A stretch of 64,000 nt of DNA, taken from Carnobacterium divergens DSM 20623. Its GTDB lineage: Bacteria; Bacillota; Bacilli; Lactobacillales; Carnobacteriaceae. The stretch lies in the NCBI RefSeq assembly GCF_000744255.1, contig NZ_JQLO01000001.1, forward strand, positions 992,001 through 1,056,000. Direction: 5' to 3'. Below are positions 55,926 through 64,000 of the stretch, one piece after another. Numbering within the stretch: position 1 is the first letter of the stretch; every line of letters begins with the position of its first letter. Below the pieces are notes generated by a model that made no database searches, was not told where the DNA came from, and saw only the letters and a program-made list of their open reading frames with translations. Both the position numbers and the translations under genes were made by a program.

Positions 55926-56828
55926 TTAAAATCCAACTTGATTAAGAATGTCTTCTAATAAATTAGGATTAAATTTTTGTTCCCGTAGCATTTTAATTTC
56001 ATAGCCATATGGTGCTTTTTTGTCTTTTTTATCTTCGCCAACATAAGGTGTTTCTAGAATTTTAGCTAGTCCTTTTAATTCTGGATGATGCACAATTTTA
56101 TTTAGCGCATCAAAGCCAATTGTACCAAATCCAATATTGGCATGTCGGTCTTTGTGACTACCTTGTGGATTTTTTGAGTCGTTGATGTGCATCACTTTTA
56201 AGCGATCTAATCCAATAATTTTATCAAATTCTGTCAAAACTCCGTCAAAATCTTCTCGGACATTGTAGCCTGCATCATTCGTGTGGCAAGTATCAAATGT
56301 GACAGATAATTTATCATTTAATGTTACGCCATCCATAATTCGAGCCAATTCATCAAAGGAACGACCTATTTCTGTTCCTTTTCCAGCCATTGTTTCCAGA
56401 GCGATTTGAGCTACTTGGTCTTTGTGTAAAACTTCGTTAAGCCCCTTAACTATTTGGGCAAGTCCAGCATCTACCCCCGCTCCAACATGAGCTCCTGGAT
56501 GCAAGGTAATTTGAGTTGCGCCTAGTGCTTCCGCTCGAACAATTTCTTGGCGTAAAAATTCTGTTGCAAAACCAAAATTCTCTGGTTTAATTGTATTTCC
56601 TAAATTGATGATATACGGGGCATGGACCACTATATTCGATAAGTGATGCTCCTTCATATATTCTTGACCAAGTGGAATATTCATTTCTTCAATTGGTTTT
56701 CGTCTAGTATTTTGCGGGGCTCCTGTATAAATCATAAACGTATTTGCTTGGTAACTTGCTGCTTCTTCAGCTGATCCTAGCAACATTTTTTTTCCACTCA
56801 TTGAAACATGACTTCCTAATAAAACCAT
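55926..56828 (-). CDS. nfo: Endonuclease IV (AP endonuclease)
   Basis: Repairs abasic sites by cutting 5' to the lesion; a three-zinc TIM-barrel enzyme of 300 residues. Motifs include [68 protein letters not shown] and [28 protein letters not shown], which hold the zinc ligands (His, Glu, Asp). The start has GGGAGAAG upstream. It is a single gene between two terminators. Confidence 0.97.
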   Translation of the reverse strand: MVLLGSHVSMSGKKMLLGSAEEAASYQANTFMIYTGAPQNTRRKPIEEMNIPLGQEYMKEHHLSNIVVHAPYIINLGNTIKPENFGFATEFLRQEIVRAEALGATQITLHPGAHVGAGVDAGLAQIVKGLNEVLHKDQVAQIALETMAGKGTEIGRSFDELARIMDGVTLNDKLSVTFDTCHTNDAGYNVREDFDGVLTEFDKIIGLDRLKVMHINDSKNPQGSHKDRHANIGFGTIGFDALNKIVHHPELKGLAKILETPYVGEDKKDKKAPYGYEIKMLREQKFNPNLLEDILNQVGF

Positions 56829-56937
56829 TTTTTCACTTCTCCCTTTTTCCCATTTTCCTCTTAATCATTGTATGTGATATTTCTTAAAAGTACAAATTAT
56901 TTATTTTCTTTTGTTACACTCTATTTTTTAGGAATAA

Positions 56938-56976
56938 AAAATAAAGCGTGTCTTAATTAAAGACACGCTTTATTAT
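56938..56976 (-). terminator. Terminator of sppA-RDD operon
   Basis: Stem AAAGCGTGTCTT/AAGACACGCTTT (56942-56953 with 56960-56971), followed on the minus strand by ATTTTTTATT. Confidence 0.9.
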
Positions 56977-57749
56977 CAATTGACAATCGTTACCTGACTC
57001 GCTTTCACTAGGTTTTCTGTTACTACACTGGTATCGCAAAATAAATCTGCTGCTTGCTGTTTGCGCTCATTAAAAAATAAAATCAAGTACAATGCATACA
57101 TAAAGAACCAAACTTGCATTAAGTAGCGCCCGAAGCCTTCTCTTACAATAACGGTTCCCCAACTTAAATTTTCTTCTCTAAAACAAACTACCCGTAAGCC
57201 AAAAATCATTTTCCCAATCGTTTGCCCATTGCTTAATTTTGTCATTAAAACAAAATACAGTAGAAAAACTGCTAAGTGTGCTAAAGCATAAGGTGAATAA
57301 GGAACAGTCGATTTTTCTATTTGAAAAGCTGAAAAAATAGGATCCACTATAATTCTACCGATGCTTCCCACGACAATTAAATCGACTAGATAAGCAAAGA
57401 ATCGCAACCAAAATCCTGCATAAAAATAATTTGGATAACGGTGATACGGTTTTTCAGCTAAATCTTCTTCCACTTGTTTTTCATGTAAATAACGTCTTCT
57501 AATTTCACGACTTAAAGCTAATTCTTTTTCTTTAGCTTCTTTATTTTCTATATCATTGAGTTTCTCTTCATATCTTAGCTTTGTATCCTCTGTATCATTC
57601 TCATCGCTTATTTCTTTTTCAACGACAGCTTGATCTAAGGCTTGAGTAAATTCTTCCATTTCTATTTCCTTTTGAAAATCATTTAAATCAAATTGTTTTG
57701 TTTCGTCAATTTCTCCATCAATTTTTTTATCTAAGAAATCATTTGACAT
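56976..57749 (-). CDS. RDD-family membrane protein
   Basis: About 257 residues. An acidic N-terminal half with heptad-like segments (EKLNDIENKEAKEKELALSREIRRR) is followed by the RDD domain with three or four membrane helices: YAGFWLRFFAYLVDLIVVG, VFLLYFVLMTKLSNGQTIGKMIFGLRVV and FGRYLMQVWFFMYALYLILFF. The eponymous residues are Arg and Asp in FFAYLVDLI and the second Asp downstream. RDD proteins are of unsure transport or sensing function. The start is ATG 57749, 8 bp after GGAGG within the end of sppA; the in-frame GTG at 57758 overlaps that ribosome binding site. Confidence 0.85.
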   Translation of the reverse strand: MSNDFLDKKIDGEIDETKQFDLNDFQKEIEMEEFTQALDQAVVEKEISDENDTEDTKLRYEEKLNDIENKEAKEKELALSREIRRRYLHEKQVEEDLAEKPYHRYPNYFYAGFWLRFFAYLVDLIVVGSIGRIIVDPIFSAFQIEKSTVPYSPYALAHLAVFLLYFVLMTKLSNGQTIGKMIFGLRVVCFREENLSWGTVIVREGFGRYLMQVWFFMYALYLILFFNERKQQAADLFCDTSVVTENLVKASQVTIVN

Positions 57750-57750
57750 T

Positions 57751-58779
57751 TTACTCACCTCCGTACAGATACATCATTTTAGGAGAATTCGTTGTTCCAA
57801 ATTTACTCATCATACCATCCAATTCACTTAATACCGAATTTTTAGGTGAAATCATTTGACTTGCTTTTGATGTAAATAAACTCGATAGACTTGGACTAGC
57901 TGCTTGATATTCAAATAATTCTGCTTCTTTTAAGGAGTAATCTTTTCTCATCGCTTTGATTACATCTTCTTGGTAGCCGATTTCATCTACTAAACCCGCT
58001 GCTTTTGCTTGTGCGCCATCGTAAATTCGCCCATCTGCTAATTCTCTCACACGAGACTCATCCATGTGACGACCTGTTGCAACGACATTTACAAAACGGC
58101 CATAAGAATCATCGATCATTTGTTGTAAAATAGCACGGTCCTCTTCTGTCATTGGGCGACTAGCTGAGCCAATATCCTTAAATTCTCCACTTTTAATGGT
58201 TGTATCACTAATGCCTAGCTTTTCAAATAAACCACTGTAATTTGAGCCTGACATAATCACACCAATTGAACCAGTCATGGTTTCATCTGTTGCAAAAATT
58301 TTCTCAGCATTTGCTGACACATAATAGCCCCCACTGGCAGCCATATTCTTCATTGATACATAAAGTGGTTTCTTAGTTTTTTCTTTAATTTCGACTAATT
58401 TATCTTTGATTTGAGCACTTTCATACGTCCCACCACCTGGAGAATTGACGGATAAAACAATTCCTTTAATAGTGTCGTCTTCTTCGATTTTTTGCAATTC
58501 ACTCATAAATAGTTGATGGTCGTAACTTGCTGTATTAAACATACCCGACGTACCACCAGATAAAATGGTTCCTTCAATCGTTAACAAAACGATTCGTTGA
58601 TTAGCTTTTCCAGCTTCAATGACATTCTCTGAAAGTGAATCCTCTCCACCTAATAACTCATTAATTGAGTTTGTTGAGCTGGCATTCTTTTTTGAAATCT
58701 CCATAACTCCTGTAGCAACAATTGATGCTACAAATAATATTATTGCTGAAACAATTGCAATCCATCTTTTTTTATTCAC
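57751..58779 (-). CDS. sppA: Signal peptide peptidase SppA
   Basis: Membrane serine-lysine protease that degrades leftover signal peptides and resists lantibiotics in Bacillus. The 342 residues comprise an N-terminal helix (about 6-27) and the SppA/S49 domain: VLSVNSPGGGTYESAQI, the nucleophile region NMAASGGYYVSANAEKIFATDETMTGSIGVI and the Lys-region IKSGEFKDIGSASRPMTEEDRAIL. The start is GTG 58779, 8 bp after GGAGG. It is coupled to the RDD gene, an arrangement common in Firmicutes. Confidence 0.94.
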   Translation of the reverse strand: MNKKRWIAIVSAIILFVASIVATGVMEISKKNASSTNSINELLGGEDSLSENVIEAGKANQRIVLLTIEGTILSGGTSGMFNTASYDHQLFMSELQKIEEDDTIKGIVLSVNSPGGGTYESAQIKDKLVEIKEKTKKPLYVSMKNMAASGGYYVSANAEKIFATDETMTGSIGVIMSGSNYSGLFEKLGISDTTIKSGEFKDIGSASRPMTEEDRAILQQMIDDSYGRFVNVVATGRHMDESRVRELADGRIYDGAQAKAAGLVDEIGYQEDVIKAMRKDYSLKEAELFEYQAASPSLSSLFTSKASQMISPKNSVLSELDGMMSKFGTTNSPKMMYLYGGE

Positions 58780-58877
58780 TTTTTATTCCTCCAATGCTAA
58801 TTTAAATTCTTCTTATCTTTATTTTGACAAATTTTATGACGCATTACAAGCTTTATCCTAAAATGGCTCCACTTAAC

Positions 58878-58925
58878 GAAAGAAAGTCTTGTAAGAATTC
58901 TTCCATTTCTCACAAGACTTTTTCT
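58878..58925 (-). terminator. Terminator of hisS-aspS
   Basis: Stem AAAGTCTTGT/ACAAGACTTT (58883-58892 with 58912-58921) with a 19-nt loop. The T run on the minus strand is imperfect (TTTCTTTC). Confidence 0.7.
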
Positions 58926-58926
58926 C

Positions 58927-60714
58927 TTATTCTTCTTCGGTTGTTTCTTCTTCAATTCTTGTTGTTGCAAGTGACAACTCATCTAATTGTGCTTCACTGA
59001 CAACACTTGGTGCTGACGTTAATGGATCTGATGCACGCCCATTTTTAGGGAAAGCAATCACTTCCCGAATATTTTCTTTGCCTGCTAATAGCATTGCTAA
59101 GCGGTCTAAACCAAGTGCAATTCCGCCGTGTGGTGGGAATCCATAATCTAATGCTTCTAATAAGAAACCAAATTGTTCTTCTGCTTCTTCTTTTGAGAAT
59201 CCTAATGCTGCAAACATTTTTTCTTGTAATTCTCTTGTGTGGATACGAAGAGATCCACCACCTAATTCATACCCATTTAAAACGATATCATAGGCTTGCG
59301 CGTAAACTTCTCCAGGACTCGTTGTTAATTTATCAATGTCACTCTCTTTTGGCATTGTAAATGGATGATGAGCTGCAGTATAGCGTCCATTTTCTTCATC
59401 GTATTCCAATAAAGGCCAGTCAATGATCCAAAGAAAAGCAAATCTAGTTTCATCGATTAATTCTAATTCTTTTCCTAATTTATTTCTCAATGCTCCTAAA
59501 GCGTCGGCTACAATTGATTTTTTATCTGCTACAAATAATAATAAGTCACCTGGTTCTGCATTCGTTGCAGCGATTAAGCGTTCTGCGTCCTCAGTAAAGA
59601 ATTTAGCAATTGGCCCTTTTAAGCCATCCTCTTCCATTTTTAGCCAAGCCAAACCTTTCGCACCGTATCTGCCAACAAATTCTCCTAAGCCGTCAATGTC
59701 TTTTCTTGAATACTTGTTAGCTGCACCTTTTGCATTAATTGCTTTTACTTCGCCGCCATTTTCGATAGCTCCACTAAAGACTTTAAAGCTAGAATCTTTT
59801 ACTATCTCGTTTAATTGGATTAATTCTAAGTCAAAACGGATATCTGGTTTATCTGAACCGTATCGGCTCATCGCTTCATCGTAACTCATTTGTGGAAGGG
59901 GCAATGAAATATCAATACCTTTTGTTTCTTTCATTACTTTTCTCAATAATTCTTCTGTAAAACCTTGAATTTCATCAGCTTCTAAGAAACTTGTTTCAAT
60001 GTCAATTTGCGTAAATTCAGGCTGACGGTCACCACGTAAATCTTCATCTCTAAAACAGCGAACGACTTGATAATAACGATCAAATCCAGCTCCCATCAAC
60101 AACTGTTTAAATAATTGCGGGGATTGTGGCAATGCGTAGAAATGACCTGGGTGTACTCTAGAAGGGACTAAGTAATCTCTTGCACCTTCGGGAGTTGATT
60201 TTGTTAAATAGGGCGTTTCAATATCAATAAACCCAGTGTTATCAAGGTAGTTACGAATTGATTTAGTAATTTCATGACGTAAAATAAAGCTCTTAGTCAT
60301 TTCTGGACGACGTAGGTCTAAATAACGGTATTGCATTCTTTTATCGTCTGAAACGCTGACGCCGTCTTCAATGTAGAATGGTGTCGTTTTTGCTTTATTT
60401 AAAATCGTAATTTCGTTTGCTTCGATTTCTAACATTCCTGTTGCAATATTTTTGTTAATTACTGAAGCATCTCTATTTACAACTTTACCTGTAATTTCAA
60501 GTACATATTCACTTCGAACATTTTCGGCAATTTCTAGTGCTTCTTTTGAAAAATCTGGATTGAAAACAACTTGTATAATGCCTTCACGGTCACGTAAATC
60601 GATAAAGATTAAACCACCCAAATCTCTACGTTTTTGCACCCAACCTTTAACTGTAATTACTTCTCCTAATAAATCTTCTGAAACTTTTCCACAATAAACT
60701 GTACGTTTTGCCAT
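58927..60714 (-). CDS. aspS: Aspartyl-tRNA synthetase
   Basis: Class II synthetase charging tRNA-Asp, 595 residues, the bacterial type. The N-terminal OB fold binds the anticodon ([25 protein letters not shown]); class II motifs follow: motif 2 [27 protein letters not shown], the inserted GAD domain, and motif 3 [11 protein letters not shown] with HHPFTMP ahead. The start has AAAGGAG upstream. It is co-transcribed with hisS 25 bp upstream under the T-box leader. Whether it is discriminating or charges Asn as well cannot be told from the sequence by eye. Confidence 0.97.
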   Translation of the reverse strand: MAKRTVYCGKVSEDLLGEVITVKGWVQKRRDLGGLIFIDLRDREGIIQVVFNPDFSKEALEIAENVRSEYVLEITGKVVNRDASVINKNIATGMLEIEANEITILNKAKTTPFYIEDGVSVSDDKRMQYRYLDLRRPEMTKSFILRHEITKSIRNYLDNTGFIDIETPYLTKSTPEGARDYLVPSRVHPGHFYALPQSPQLFKQLLMGAGFDRYYQVVRCFRDEDLRGDRQPEFTQIDIETSFLEADEIQGFTEELLRKVMKETKGIDISLPLPQMSYDEAMSRYGSDKPDIRFDLELIQLNEIVKDSSFKVFSGAIENGGEVKAINAKGAANKYSRKDIDGLGEFVGRYGAKGLAWLKMEEDGLKGPIAKFFTEDAERLIAATNAEPGDLLLFVADKKSIVADALGALRNKLGKELELIDETRFAFLWIIDWPLLEYDEENGRYTAAHHPFTMPKESDIDKLTTSPGEVYAQAYDIVLNGYELGGGSLRIHTRELQEKMFAALGFSKEEAEEQFGFLLEALDYGFPPHGGIALGLDRLAMLLAGKENIREVIAFPKNGRASDPLTSAPSVVSEAQLDELSLATTRIEEETTEEE

Positions 60715-60739
60715 TTGAGTTGCTCCTTTTTAGTTGGTT

Positions 60740-62062
60740 TTAGTCTTTGTTAAAAAATTCATTAAATGCTGTCATATCTGTTGTTTGTAAATTATAGACT
60801 TTATCAAAATCGCGGTAAATATTTTTTAATGACACTTTTTCTTGTTTTCCTGTTTTCATCACTTTGAAATTCACTTCACCATTTGCAAGTTCTTCTTCTC
60901 CAATAGTAATTACAACTTTTGCACCTAATTTATCAGCTGTTTTAAATTGAGCCTTTATTTTTCGATTTAGGTAATCACGCTCTGCTGAAAAACCTGATTC
61001 ACGAATGGTTTGAACTAATTTTAAGGTTTCAATATTAGTTTCTTCTCCTAGTCCGACCACGTATACATCTAACTCATCCAGATCTGGAATTTCAATTTGT
61101 TCAGCTTCTAAAGCTAACATTAATCGTTCCAAGCCCATTCCAAAACCAAAGCCCGGTGTTTCAGGTCCGCCAACTTCTTCGACTAAACCATTGTAACGTC
61201 CGCCTGCACATAGCGTTGTAATAGCTCCAAAGCTCTTAGCATCACTCATAATTTCAAAAATAGTGTGATTGTAATAGTCCAATCCACGTACCATATTCGA
61301 ATCAATTTCGTAAGGAATCTCCAACGCTTCTAAAAGAAGTTTAACGGAATTGAAATAAGTTGCGGATACTTCATTTAAGTAATCCAAAATAGATGGAGCA
61401 TTTGCAACAATTTCCTTATCTTTTGGATCTTTACTATCCAAGACACGTAAAGGATTTTTGTGTAAGCGAACTTGTGAGTCATGGCTTAATTCATCAAAAT
61501 GAGGTTCTAAAAATGCAATCAATGCCGCGCGATAGGCATCACGACTTTCTTTATCCCCTAATGTATTAATAACCAATTTAATATTTTTTAATCCTAGCTG
61601 ATTAAAAATATCCATTGCCAATGCCATTGTTTCAACATCTGTTGCTGGATTATCGCTACCAAATACTTCGGCGCCTAATTGGTGGAATTGACGCATACGT
61701 CCGCCTTGTGGACGTTCATAGCGAAACATTGGTCCCATGTAATATACTTTATACGGCTTAGCAAATTCCGGTCCGAATAATTTATTTTCAACAAATGCAC
61801 GAACAATCGCTGCTGTCCCTTCTGGACGAAGTGCCATATGACGATTCTTTTTATCCATAAAGTCATACATTTCTTTAGAAACAATATCACTGGTTTCTCC
61901 TACACCACGTGAGAACAAATCATAACTTTCAAAAATTGGCGTTCTCATTTCATGAAATTGGTAATCTCTCATAATCATACGTGCAATTTCTTCCACATAT
62001 TGCCATTTTTTTGAATTTCCTGGTAATAAATCTGCTGTGCCTTTTGGTCTTTGAATTGCCAT
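60740..62062 (-). CDS. hisS: Histidyl-tRNA synthetase
   Basis: Class II synthetase charging tRNA-His, 440 residues. Motif 1 region [13 protein letters not shown], motif 2 [29 protein letters not shown], the His-specific segments [15 protein letters not shown] and [31 protein letters not shown] are all present, with the C-terminal anticodon-binding domain. GGAG lies upstream of the start. It is the first gene after the T-box leader. Confidence 0.97.
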   Translation of the reverse strand: MAIQRPKGTADLLPGNSKKWQYVEEIARMIMRDYQFHEMRTPIFESYDLFSRGVGETSDIVSKEMYDFMDKKNRHMALRPEGTAAIVRAFVENKLFGPEFAKPYKVYYMGPMFRYERPQGGRMRQFHQLGAEVFGSDNPATDVETMALAMDIFNQLGLKNIKLVINTLGDKESRDAYRAALIAFLEPHFDELSHDSQVRLHKNPLRVLDSKDPKDKEIVANAPSILDYLNEVSATYFNSVKLLLEALEIPYEIDSNMVRGLDYYNHTIFEIMSDAKSFGAITTLCAGGRYNGLVEEVGGPETPGFGFGMGLERLMLALEAEQIEIPDLDELDVYVVGLGEETNIETLKLVQTIRESGFSAERDYLNRKIKAQFKTADKLGAKVVITIGEEELANGEVNFKVMKTGKQEKVSLKNIYRDFDKVYNLQTTDMTAFNEFFNKD

Positions 62063-62112
62063 TTTAAAACACTCCTTAGATAATAATTAGTTGAATAATG
62101 CTATTTGTAAAA

Positions 62113-62366
62113 TAAAAAAAGCCCGCCCTTATTCTATATAGAATAAGGACGAGCGAAATGAATTAGACCGTGGTACCACCTTTTTTTGAAAGCAATGGAT
62201 GCTTTCCTCAACGATTAACGCTCGTAAACGTAACAGCTTTGCACTGTTAACCCTCCAGAGTGTCTTTCAATCAAAATTACGGGAATCTTTTTCAGCCATC
62301 GAAGATCCTCTCTTTATACTCGCTAATTTTGTTTACTTTTTCTTTCATCAGGTAACTTATTAGATT
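62113..62366 (-). promoter_or_regulatory. T-box leader of hisS-aspS
   Basis: T-box riboswitch on the minus strand: T-box sequence AGGTGGTACCACGGT (complement of 62167-62181), a terminator stem GCTCGTCCTTATTC/GAATAAGGGCGGGC (62121-62154, some G-U pairs) followed by TTTTTTT, and a specifier region GAAA-GACAC (GACAC = complement of 62260-62264). GACAC contains GAC (Asp, 62262-62264), aligned with GGC of the glyQS leader, and CAC (His, 62260-62262) two bases on. The leader thus responds to uncharged tRNA-Asp, tRNA-His or both. The remainder of the 504-bp gap holds the two promoters and AT-rich DNA. Confidence 0.9.
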
Positions 62367-62372
62367 ATAACA

Positions 62373-62401
62373 AGATTACAAGAAACACCTTCCCTTGTCA
62401 A
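62373..62401 (-). promoter_or_regulatory. Promoter of hisS-aspS
   Basis: -35 TTGACA (62396-62401) and -10 TAATCT (62373-62378) on the minus strand, exactly 17 bp apart, just before the T-box leader. Confidence 0.85.
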
Positions 62402-62566
62402 GAGATTATCTACAATTCTTTCGAACTTTTTTGAGAATTCGCTAAATTTTTGTTATTTTTCAATTAAAAAAATTGCTAATTACTAGGAAATATTGCTATA
62501 ATTAAAGAGAAATCATTTTTTTGAAATTTGATTTATTTGGATAAGTAGAAAGTAGTGGATAAATGA

Positions 62567-63886
62567 ATGGAACAGACAACAATACCGAGGAATCATAAAA
62601 AGACTTTTTTACTTTTTTTCATTCTATTAATTAGCCTTACTGCTTTTGCTACAATGGCTTTAGCAAATTATAGTACGATTAAAATTGACGCCGCTGTAGT
62701 AAATGTTCGAACTGGACCGGGTTTATCTTATGATACGATGACCCAAATCGGTGCAGGAGATCGAGTCAATATTTTAGAAGAAAAAAACAACTGGTACAAA
62801 GTGCGTTTAAGCAATGACAAAATTGGTTGGGTTGCGAGCTGGCTCGTAAATAATACTGAAATCAGTGCTGCTACAAATACCATGGGAACTGTTACCGGAG
62901 AAAAAATTAACATTCGCAGTGAAAGCAACGATCAAGCAGCAATCATTGGTTCTGTTACAAAGGGAACAGAATTAACTGTGTTGTATCAAGAAAATGGTTG
63001 GACTCAAATTCAATACAATCAACAAGTAGCTTGGATTAGTTCAAAATTTATCGATGTAAAACCAGCTTCTGTTCAACAAGAAGCTCCGACGACTGTTAGT
63101 ACAACTGATGAGAAATCAGCTTCAATCAAGACCATTACAATTCGAAATGAAGAAGCTAATATTCGAAGTGCACCAGGTACAACGTCTAGTTTAGTAACAA
63201 CCGCTACTAAAGGTCAAAATTTTGACTATGTTGGAACAAGTGGCGATTGGTACCATATTCGAAATGATGCTGGTATTGATGGGTATGTCGCTAGCTGGTT
63301 AGTTGATTTATCTGCTGATACTTCTTCTGCACCACTGGCTAATGTTTCATCGTTAGCAGAAGCGACTGTCGTCATTGACGCAGGACATGGTGGGGATGAT
63401 CCAGGCGCAGAAGCATCTACCTTTTACGAAAAAGAAGCGACGTTAAAAACCGCTCAAACATTAGCAGCTAAACTAAAAGCTGTCGGTGCGAATGTTATTT
63501 TAACGCGTGATTCAGATAAGAGCGTTAGTCTTCGCCAACGTCCAGCTATCAGTAACCAAGCTAAAGCTGACGTCTTTATCAGTATTCATTATGATTCAAC
63601 GGAAAATGCGAATGATGGAAGCGGAACAACCACGTATTATTACCACGAACGTGACAAAGCACTTGCAAAAATAGTGAATGATGGACTGGCTAATGGTCCG
63701 TTGCCTAATAACGGTGTGCGTTTTGGTGATTTCCAAGTAACAAGAGAAAATACGCAACCTGCTCTATTGTTAGAGCTTGGTTATGTGAATAATACGACGG
63801 ATAGTTCAATGATTAATACAGACAGTTATCGAGAAAAAATTTCAAATACTATTGTTCAATCTTTAAATCAATACTTTAAAAAATAA
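62567..63886 (+). CDS. N-acetylmuramoyl-L-alanine amidase with three SH3b domains
   Basis: Secreted peptidoglycan amidase of 439 residues. A signal peptide or anchor (about 12-32) is followed by three bacterial SH3 domains, each with an RTGPG- or RSxx-type start: VNVRTGPGLSYDTM (about 43), INIRSESNDQAAII (about 113) and ANIRSAPGTTSSLV (about 203). The C-terminal amidase_3 domain (about 265-439) shows VVIDAGHGGDDPGA with zinc His, YEKEATL with Glu, and SIHYD, ending near LLELGYVNN. It should cleave the wall for remodelling or cell separation. The ribosome binding site is weak. Confidence 0.92.
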   Translation: MEQTTIPRNHKKTFLLFFILLISLTAFATMALANYSTIKIDAAVVNVRTGPGLSYDTMTQIGAGDRVNILEEKNNWYKVRLSNDKIGWVASWLVNNTEISAATNTMGTVTGEKINIRSESNDQAAIIGSVTKGTELTVLYQENGWTQIQYNQQVAWISSKFIDVKPASVQQEAPTTVSTTDEKSASIKTITIRNEEANIRSAPGTTSSLVTTATKGQNFDYVGTSGDWYHIRNDAGIDGYVASWLVDLSADTSSAPLANVSSLAEATVVIDAGHGGDDPGAEASTFYEKEATLKTAQTLAAKLKAVGANVILTRDSDKSVSLRQRPAISNQAKADVFISIHYDSTENANDGSGTTTYYYHERDKALAKIVNDGLANGPLPNNGVRFGDFQVTRENTQPALLLELGYVNNTTDSSMINTDSYREKISNTIVQSLNQYFKK

Positions 63887-63930
63887 TAAAAAATAGGATT
63901 TGATCCGTGGATCAAATCCTATTTTTTATT
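63887..63930. terminator. Bidirectional terminator, amidase / dtd
   Basis: Perfect 16-bp stem AAATAGGATTTGATCC/GGATCAAATCCTATTT (63891-63906 with 63909-63924), with A/T runs on both sides. The dtd stop codon lies at its right end. Confidence 0.9.
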
Positions 63931-64000
63931 TTGATTGGCTGTCTATTATGATTGTAACTGGACCGTCATTTATTAACGAGACTTGCATATCGGCGCCAAA
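63926..64000 (-). CDS. dtd: D-aminoacyl-tRNA deacylase, C-terminal end (cut by window edge)
   Basis: The last 24 codons of a gene that continues beyond the window. The end FGADMQVSLINDGPVTIIIDS matches the C-terminus of Dtd, which frees tRNAs from D-amino acids, and includes the conserved NDGPVT motif. In many Firmicutes dtd lies next to hisS-aspS and an amidase gene, as here. Confidence 0.9.
   Translation of the reverse strand, partial: FGADMQVSLINDGPVTIIIDSQSK

Noticed and set aside
1-64000. Mobile elements, prophage, tRNA or rRNA genes
   Set aside because: No transposase, integrase, phage structural gene, terminal inverted repeats or tRNA-like cloverleaf was seen on reading both strands.

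Overview
The window reads as chromosomal DNA of a low-GC Gram-positive bacterium of the order Lactobacillales. Carnobacterium or a close relative is my best guess from the gene set, but this is inference and not a database result. Supporting signs are low GC, strong AGGAGG-type ribosome binding sites, T-box leaders on tRNA-synthetase operons, an AddAB (RexAB) exonuclease, a class A sortase, and a gene neighbourhood matching the Bacillus subtilis yqeY/rpsU-phoH-ybeY-era-recO-glyQS-dnaG-rpoD-trmK region. I see no tRNA, rRNA, CRISPR array, insertion sequence or prophage.

Layout. 1-2653: a partial MFS transporter, allC (allantoate amidohydrolase) and a convergent alpha/beta hydrolase. 2672-8391: a complete ribose operon, rbsR-K-D-A-C-B, with a clear promoter and a perfect cre/RbsR-type operator at its start site. 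8406-11401: a small hypothetical gene, a POT-family peptide transporter and a secreted C39-like peptidase. 11525-18926: addB-addA. 19020-22956: DUF1697, DUF1294, pepT, a Nif3-like gene and trmK. 23310-27054: an accessory block lying between trmK and rpoD (LysM autolysin, a nonsense-interrupted coiled-coil gene, DUF1003 protein, small protein, lipoprotein). 27167-30221: dnaG-rpoD. 30514-33219: a second accessory block (HTH regulator, a nonsense-interrupted membrane-anchored Ser/Thr kinase, DUF5067 lipoprotein, small membrane protein).

33272-36619: glyQS under a glycine T-box. 36646-38757: a sortase with its likely surface-protein substrate. 39017-46213: phoH-pgpH-ybeY-dgkA-cdd-era-recO, then rpsU-yqeY. 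46345-49446: zur, then ccpN followed by two tandem PPDK-regulator (DUF299) genes. 49489-55802: envelope and regulatory genes: lemA-TPM, psiE, an atypical response regulator that lacks the phospho-acceptor Asp, padR with a frameshifted partner, and a DUF2207 protein. 55926-62401: nfo, sppA-RDD, and hisS-aspS under a T-box. 62567-64000: an SH3b-amidase and the 3' end of dtd.

Most genes are housekeeping. The points worth a second look are three genes broken by a single lesion each, a phosphorylation-incompetent response regulator followed by a coupled 30-codon ORF, a T-box specifier reading GACAC (Asp and His codons overlapping) ahead of hisS-aspS, two near-identical 21-bp palindromes bracketing the padR promoter, and the duplicated PPDK regulator. 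Non-ATG starts are frequent, and several starts given here were chosen from ribosome-binding-site spacing. I found no clear candidate for an entirely new multi-gene system. The closest are the kinase/HTH/lipoprotein block and the orphan response regulator.
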